From assembly GCF_001039355.2 (NCBI RefSeq), contig NW_019775968.1:1179241-1218071 (forward strand): a stretch of 38,831 nucleotides of DNA, in the 5' to 3' direction. Position 1 is the first letter of the stretch; each line of letters starts with the position of its first letter. Made by a program: the position numbers and the translations under genes. The DNA comes from Lingula anatina (taxonomy: Eukaryota > Brachiopoda > Lingulata > Lingulida > Lingulidae). Under the pieces are notes generated by a model. The model searched no databases. It was not told the DNA's origin and saw only the letters and a list, made by a program, of their open reading frames with translations. Positions 34,530-38,831 of this stretch are shown one piece after another.

Positions 34530-37500
34530 TAAATTGTACTATTATATATGTTCTGAACTGCATTGTTCTGAACTGCACTTATGCCAAAATGGAAAGAGAG
34601 CCCACAAGACAGTGTTTTAGAAAATAGTTAATTATTATAAAAAGATAATTATATATTTAAGAAATATGATGTTGACAATATTTTTATCATTATTGTAAAA
34701 GTAGGATTTCATAAGTTGATTCAGAAATTAATACAGGTCATGTTAACATTCACTTTTCAATTATACAGTGGATCCAGTCACTATGATGAGTGCCTACTAC
34801 TCTCCATATCCCACTATCTTCTTGGGTTCTAAAAGCACAGGAGAAGTGGAGCTGCATTTCCTCCCCTTCCACACTGGAGTACGGCAGTGCTCTGTCATCT
34901 TTATCAATGAGAACATTGGAGAGTTTTTATACTCTGTTGAGGCTGAGGCAGAGCTACCATTACCTTCTTCATTGCCATTCAAGCCATCTCTTCACAGTGT
35001 GCGCATAAGTAGTGCAGCTGCAGCAGGTAAAAAAAACACTTATTTCCTGTTAATTAATGAGGCATATTCCACTACATTCAAATCATTCCTGTTTGCAATA
35101 CTTTAATACCTCCTGAATAGGAAAAAATGTTCCATTAAACAACATTTCTACTTGACATGTTTATCCACATCATGATCATCATTTTGTTGTACATGTTAAA
35201 ATTGCCACTCAAAATCAAATATATCTTATGCTCAGGCCGAGGACGTGGTATGTTTGGTGGTGATGATGATGTGATCTACTGGAAGTGTGAAGCCAACCAA
35301 TCTCTCACTGAAACAATCTCTGTACCAGTCACTAATGCTGCTAGAGAAAAGGCACTGGTCATTGCTGGACAACAGGTAAGTTACTGCAACATTAGATACA
35401 TCAGGATTTAATGCCAGGTGCATTTTAATGGCTTTCAAAAAAGGATTAAGAGGAACAATAGGCATAAGTATGTAAAATCTTGAAAACCAGATTTAAAGAT
35501 TAGTCTAAGACTGGAGTATTGCTAAAATATTAATCTAAAAGTGGGGATTAAAATAACTAGGTTGTTTTTTCCACAGGTTTTGTTATCATGAATATTATCA
35601 TCAGTCAAATGTTCAAAAGGGAAAAATTACATATTTTTAGCACATGTCGGAGCTTGAGATTCAGAGAAGAAAGACTACTGGTACACTGGCCACTGGTACA
35701 GTGACAGCACGGGCATTTGACCTTCTGTCCACCTCTGGGGTACCTGCTGTCAGACACCCTCCGGTAAGATAATATATTCTTTGAAAATATCATTCTTTAA
35801 ATCTGTGCCCGTATTTCAGTAGCCTTATTACTAGAGTACAAGTCATTGTCAGATTTTGCTGACTATAATTGTTTAAAATTTTTTAGCATCTTTTGAGCAC
35901 CTACCTACTTAGCCTTTGTCTTCATAAACTGCCAGTTCTGTTGAACAAACACATATTTGATCAACATGGAATTTTCTTTCATTGAATCGTCATTTATTGT
36001 CAAATGAATTTTCCAGCCACAAAGTCCTGAAGGTACAGTATTCACAGTGGAGATAGACTCCCCTTACTTTGCTGCTCCAGCCACACTAACCCTGCCAAAC
36101 CCATTGTATCGTAAAGCAAGGACAGCCATGGATGACCCTACCAAGGCACCTCGCAACACAGGCAGGTCACCAGCAGGTTTACATGGAAAGACTGGTAAGG
36201 ATAGATAATGAAGTTGTACAATAATATCTGTGCTTTTAATTTAGGCTTCTATCTGAATGCTGTTACTTGTGCTTTATTGAAGATGAAAATATATTAAGAT
36301 TCAAACTAATTGCATTTTAGATGATCTTTAAATAGTAGATTTTATGTGAATAAATCATATTTGAAATATCTGAAAAAAACTTTTGGTTGAACTTAATAGC
36401 CTTGGAACATCAATATATTTTCAATATTGTTCTTTTTCAAATTTTTGTCTCCTGCTTTCCTTTTCCAATAGGGGTTGTCCTGGATGAAGGCAGCGTGGAG
36501 CTCCCTATTACCTTTGCTCCCTCCTCCCCTGGTCACTACCCATGCCGTGTGGTCCTCAAGTCTCAGGATGATATCAGAGTGTATAGAATAGAATGCACAG
36601 TGAACCCAGAGGGCAGCAATGCAGAGCTAGAGTTCACAGCACCAGTGCACCAGTCCATTATGCAGGACATTCCTATCGTAAGTTTGCAGAAAGTGATATT
36701 TACTTTTGACCTATACTTATACAAACACAACAATGTATGTACCTATACTAAACAACTATGTATGTGGTTTTCCGGGCTTTTTAACACTTTGTCAGAAATG
36801 TTCCAAGTATCATTTATTCAATAAATGATTTTTACATAGAAATCAGAATCAATACACTTTAAATTTCTTGATCATAGTTAATGTTTCTGCAGTATATTGA
36901 TAATATTTAGATGTGATTTACAGAACTATTTTATTTTCCAGATCAACCAGACCCATCATGACTGGCCCCTAGAGGCCAATATAGATGGGATGGGGTTCTG
37001 TGGGCCACCCACACTGCTGGCCAAGGCCTGCCAGACCTCATATTACCCACTCATGTTCAGACCACAATATGAATCAGAGGTGGAGGTATGTATGTGTGGT
37101 CAGTTATGATGTATTAGTATCTGTGCTACTCATTTCAATTACCCTTTAGATTCTGAACAAAGTTAATAAATTAATCCACACTGATATTTATTAAATATAG
37201 AAGAATGTTTTTTTCTTGGATGTACATAAAGCAAAAATATCAGTTTTTTTTGTAGAAACATTGATTAGTGCAGTTCATCTGTATGACAGAAGTCACTGAC
37301 AATTGGGTATTGCTGTTTCTCAGGGTCTGCTGATATTGAAGAACAAGTCAGATGGCACAGAGCATTCATTCCACCTCAGGGGCCATGCTAAGAAACCTCT
37401 GCCACTGGACCATGTGGTCATCCAGGGAGAGGTGAAGCAGACGTAAGTTTAACTTTGGTAATATAATGTGTCTTTGAGATTGTTTTTAGCTCTTTTCATG

Positions 37501-37968
37501 TAGTAGCAATAATTTTTTCTGCGTGTTCAACTGCTAGTTTCCGTTGATCAAGTTGATATTATTTTTCAGAACTGAAAAAACAGTCCAAGTTCCCAATGTT
37601 ACTCGAAAGAAGCTCACATACAGGGTAAGTGTCCCTTGGCAATGCCCAATTTTTTTCAGTAACATTTGAGTATGGTTCGTAGTTTATGAATTCATCCACA
37701 CTGATATTCATCCAATCATGTAAGTTTGTTTTAAAGAATTTTTTACCAACTATGTTCTAACAGGGATTTTGTTGAGAAACACTCTTCAGGTTTTCAAGTT
37801 GTCATTGTTTTCATTACAGGTTCAAACTGACCTTCCATTTGTAAGTGGTGGTCAAGCCTTGACCATCTTGCCTGGCCAGACTGGTAACTACAATATCAGT
37901 GTATGTCCACTCAAGAGAGGGAGATTCAAGGGTGTCCTGGCTTTTGTAGCTGGAAGAAATCCAATCAC
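34211..37968 (+). CDS. CFAP47: CFAP47, exons 38 (second copy) to 47; gene runs off the window
   Basis: Exons: 34211-34493 (exon 38, copy F), 34769-35026, 35236-35375, 35641-35763, 36017-36194, 36472-36677, 36942-37085, 37324-37442, 37570-37624 and 37820-37968, to residue about 2570. ASH-like repeats continue: STGEVELHFLPFHTGVRQCS, GSVELPITFAPSSPGHYPCR, SYYPLMFRPQYESEVEVEGL and GQTGNYNISVCPLKRGRFKG. Exon 47 ends in phase 2 with a GTAAGT donor, so the protein continues past 38831. Human CFAP47 has about 3,190 residues, so roughly the last fifth is missing. All junctions are GT-AG and in phase. Confidence 0.93.
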
Positions 37969-38831
37969 GTAAGTTAAAATGCATATCATAGCTTTACAAT
38001 GTTACTATTTTAAAATGCATAAACACATATTGCAGTTCATTGATAATTAACTTTCACATTCTTGTGAATATATAGATACAGAGGTATAATAAACATGGCA
38101 TTTTATTATGTACAGACACAGATATGTCTGTACATATAGCCGTCATCTGCGTCTGTCGTTGCCGTCGCTGTCGCCGTTGGCGTGCACTTTAACCGTAAAC
38201 ACGATAAGTGGAAAACAGTTTTACCTTTTGGTTTGAAACTTACAGAACTGATGAATATTTATAATATGCAGGTCAAGTTCGAAAATCAGCATGATCGGGT
38301 CATTTTTAGGGAAGTTATGCTTTTTTTTCGCTTTTTTCAGCATATATGCAACACCGTAAACACGATAAGTGGAAAACCGTTTTACCTTTTGGTTTGAAAG
38401 TTACAGAACTGATGAATATTCATAATACGCCGGTCAAGTTCGAAAATCAGCATGATCGGGCCATCATTTTAGAAGTTATGCTTTTTTTTCACATTTCCTC
38501 AGATTCAATTCTTAGGCATGTTAATAGTCTCATTATTGAACTAATAAGATACATAAAAGTGTTTGTTTGACATTTCCTGCATCTTTACAACATTGTCAGT
38601 TGATTATGTAAAAATGATGGTAAATTTGTTATCGTGTATTGTGTAATGAAGTGTCAAAAATGGAAATAAACACATATCATTGCAGTTTGTCAGATTCAAT
38701 CATCCACTATGTTCAGAATCTCAGAATGGAGGAAATTGGACATTTAACACTGTTCTATTGATAATTTTCCCATCTCATCAATTTTCTTAGTTGGTCATAT
38801 AAACATGGCAGTTAACAGTTAATGTTAAAAA
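37969..38831. other. CFAP47 intron 47, incomplete
   Basis: No acceptor with a following open, in-phase exon is evident before the window ends. Apart from the two-unit repeat at 38192-38491, the sequence is AT-rich and featureless. Confidence 0.6.
38192..38491. repeat. Two-unit tandem repeat, period 161
   Basis: Both units begin ACCGTAAACACGATAAGTGG (38192 and 38353) and run about 140 bases through a shared GGTCAAGTTCGAAAATCAGC and a GTTATGCTTTTTTTT end. They differ at scattered positions. A CpG-rich lead-in (CGTCTGTCGTTGCCGTCGCT, about 38149-38168) precedes the first unit only. This resembles an interspersed non-autonomous element with an internally repeated core. No protein is convincing in it. 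Confidence 0.8.

Noticed and set aside
38182-38570. Two overlapping frames with the repeated peptide KHDKWKTVLPFGLK
   Set aside because: The peptide repeats because the underlying DNA is a two-unit tandem repeat; no start context, no splice phase with CFAP47 and no known protein.
1-38831. CRISPR arrays, bacterial operons, tRNA or rRNA genes
   Set aside because: The window is intron-rich animal DNA. I saw no cloverleaf with conserved A and B boxes, no rRNA stretch and no regular direct-repeat array.

Overview
This window is a piece of an animal nuclear genome. It has compact spliced genes with GT-AG introns, mostly 100-700 bases long, AT-rich non-coding DNA, a decayed CR1/L2-type non-LTR retrotransposon and MITE-like repeats. 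The proteins (TAF13, COX17, DNAJB13, CFAP47) are clearly metazoan, and both axonemal genes imply motile cilia or flagella. The sequence style fits a marine invertebrate, but I cannot resolve the phylum.

Layout, left to right. (1) 1-7015: TAF13 on the minus strand, with its exons 2-4 present twice (280-2624 and 3447-5810) around a single undetermined base at 3445. A dead retrotransposon (about 5590-7166) sits in TAF13 intron 1. (2) 7016-13138: TAF13 exon 1 on the minus strand lies head to head with COX17 on the plus strand, and the whole block is present twice around a single n at 10053. (3) 13139-14194: intergenic DNA with an (AAAT)n microsatellite. (4) 14195-17072: DNAJB13 on the minus strand, seven exons, 317 residues. 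(5) 17073-17608: a 536-base divergent promoter. (6) 17609-37968: the first 47 exons of CFAP47 on the plus strand, about 2,570 residues, running off the right edge. One of its exons is present twice (33708-33990 and 34211-34493), again around a single n, at 34027. (7) 37969-38831: intron with a two-unit repeat of 161-base period.

Two themes matter most. First, the locus is two divergent gene pairs: a housekeeping pair (TAF13 in TFIID; COX17 in mitochondrial copper delivery) and an axonemal pair (DNAJB13, a radial-spoke protein; CFAP47, an axonemal ASH/CH-domain protein). The shared DNAJB13/CFAP47 promoter carries a perfect forkhead core and an RFX half-site about 45 bases apart, the two factor classes that control motile-cilium genes. 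Second, all three large direct duplications abut exactly one n and differ mainly at silent or intronic sites. They look like unmerged overlapping contigs or alleles rather than real gene duplications, so the biological locus is probably one copy each of TAF13, COX17, DNAJB13 and CFAP47.

All exon boundaries were derived by eye from splice sites, reading-frame phase and remembered family sequences. No alignment or database search was run.
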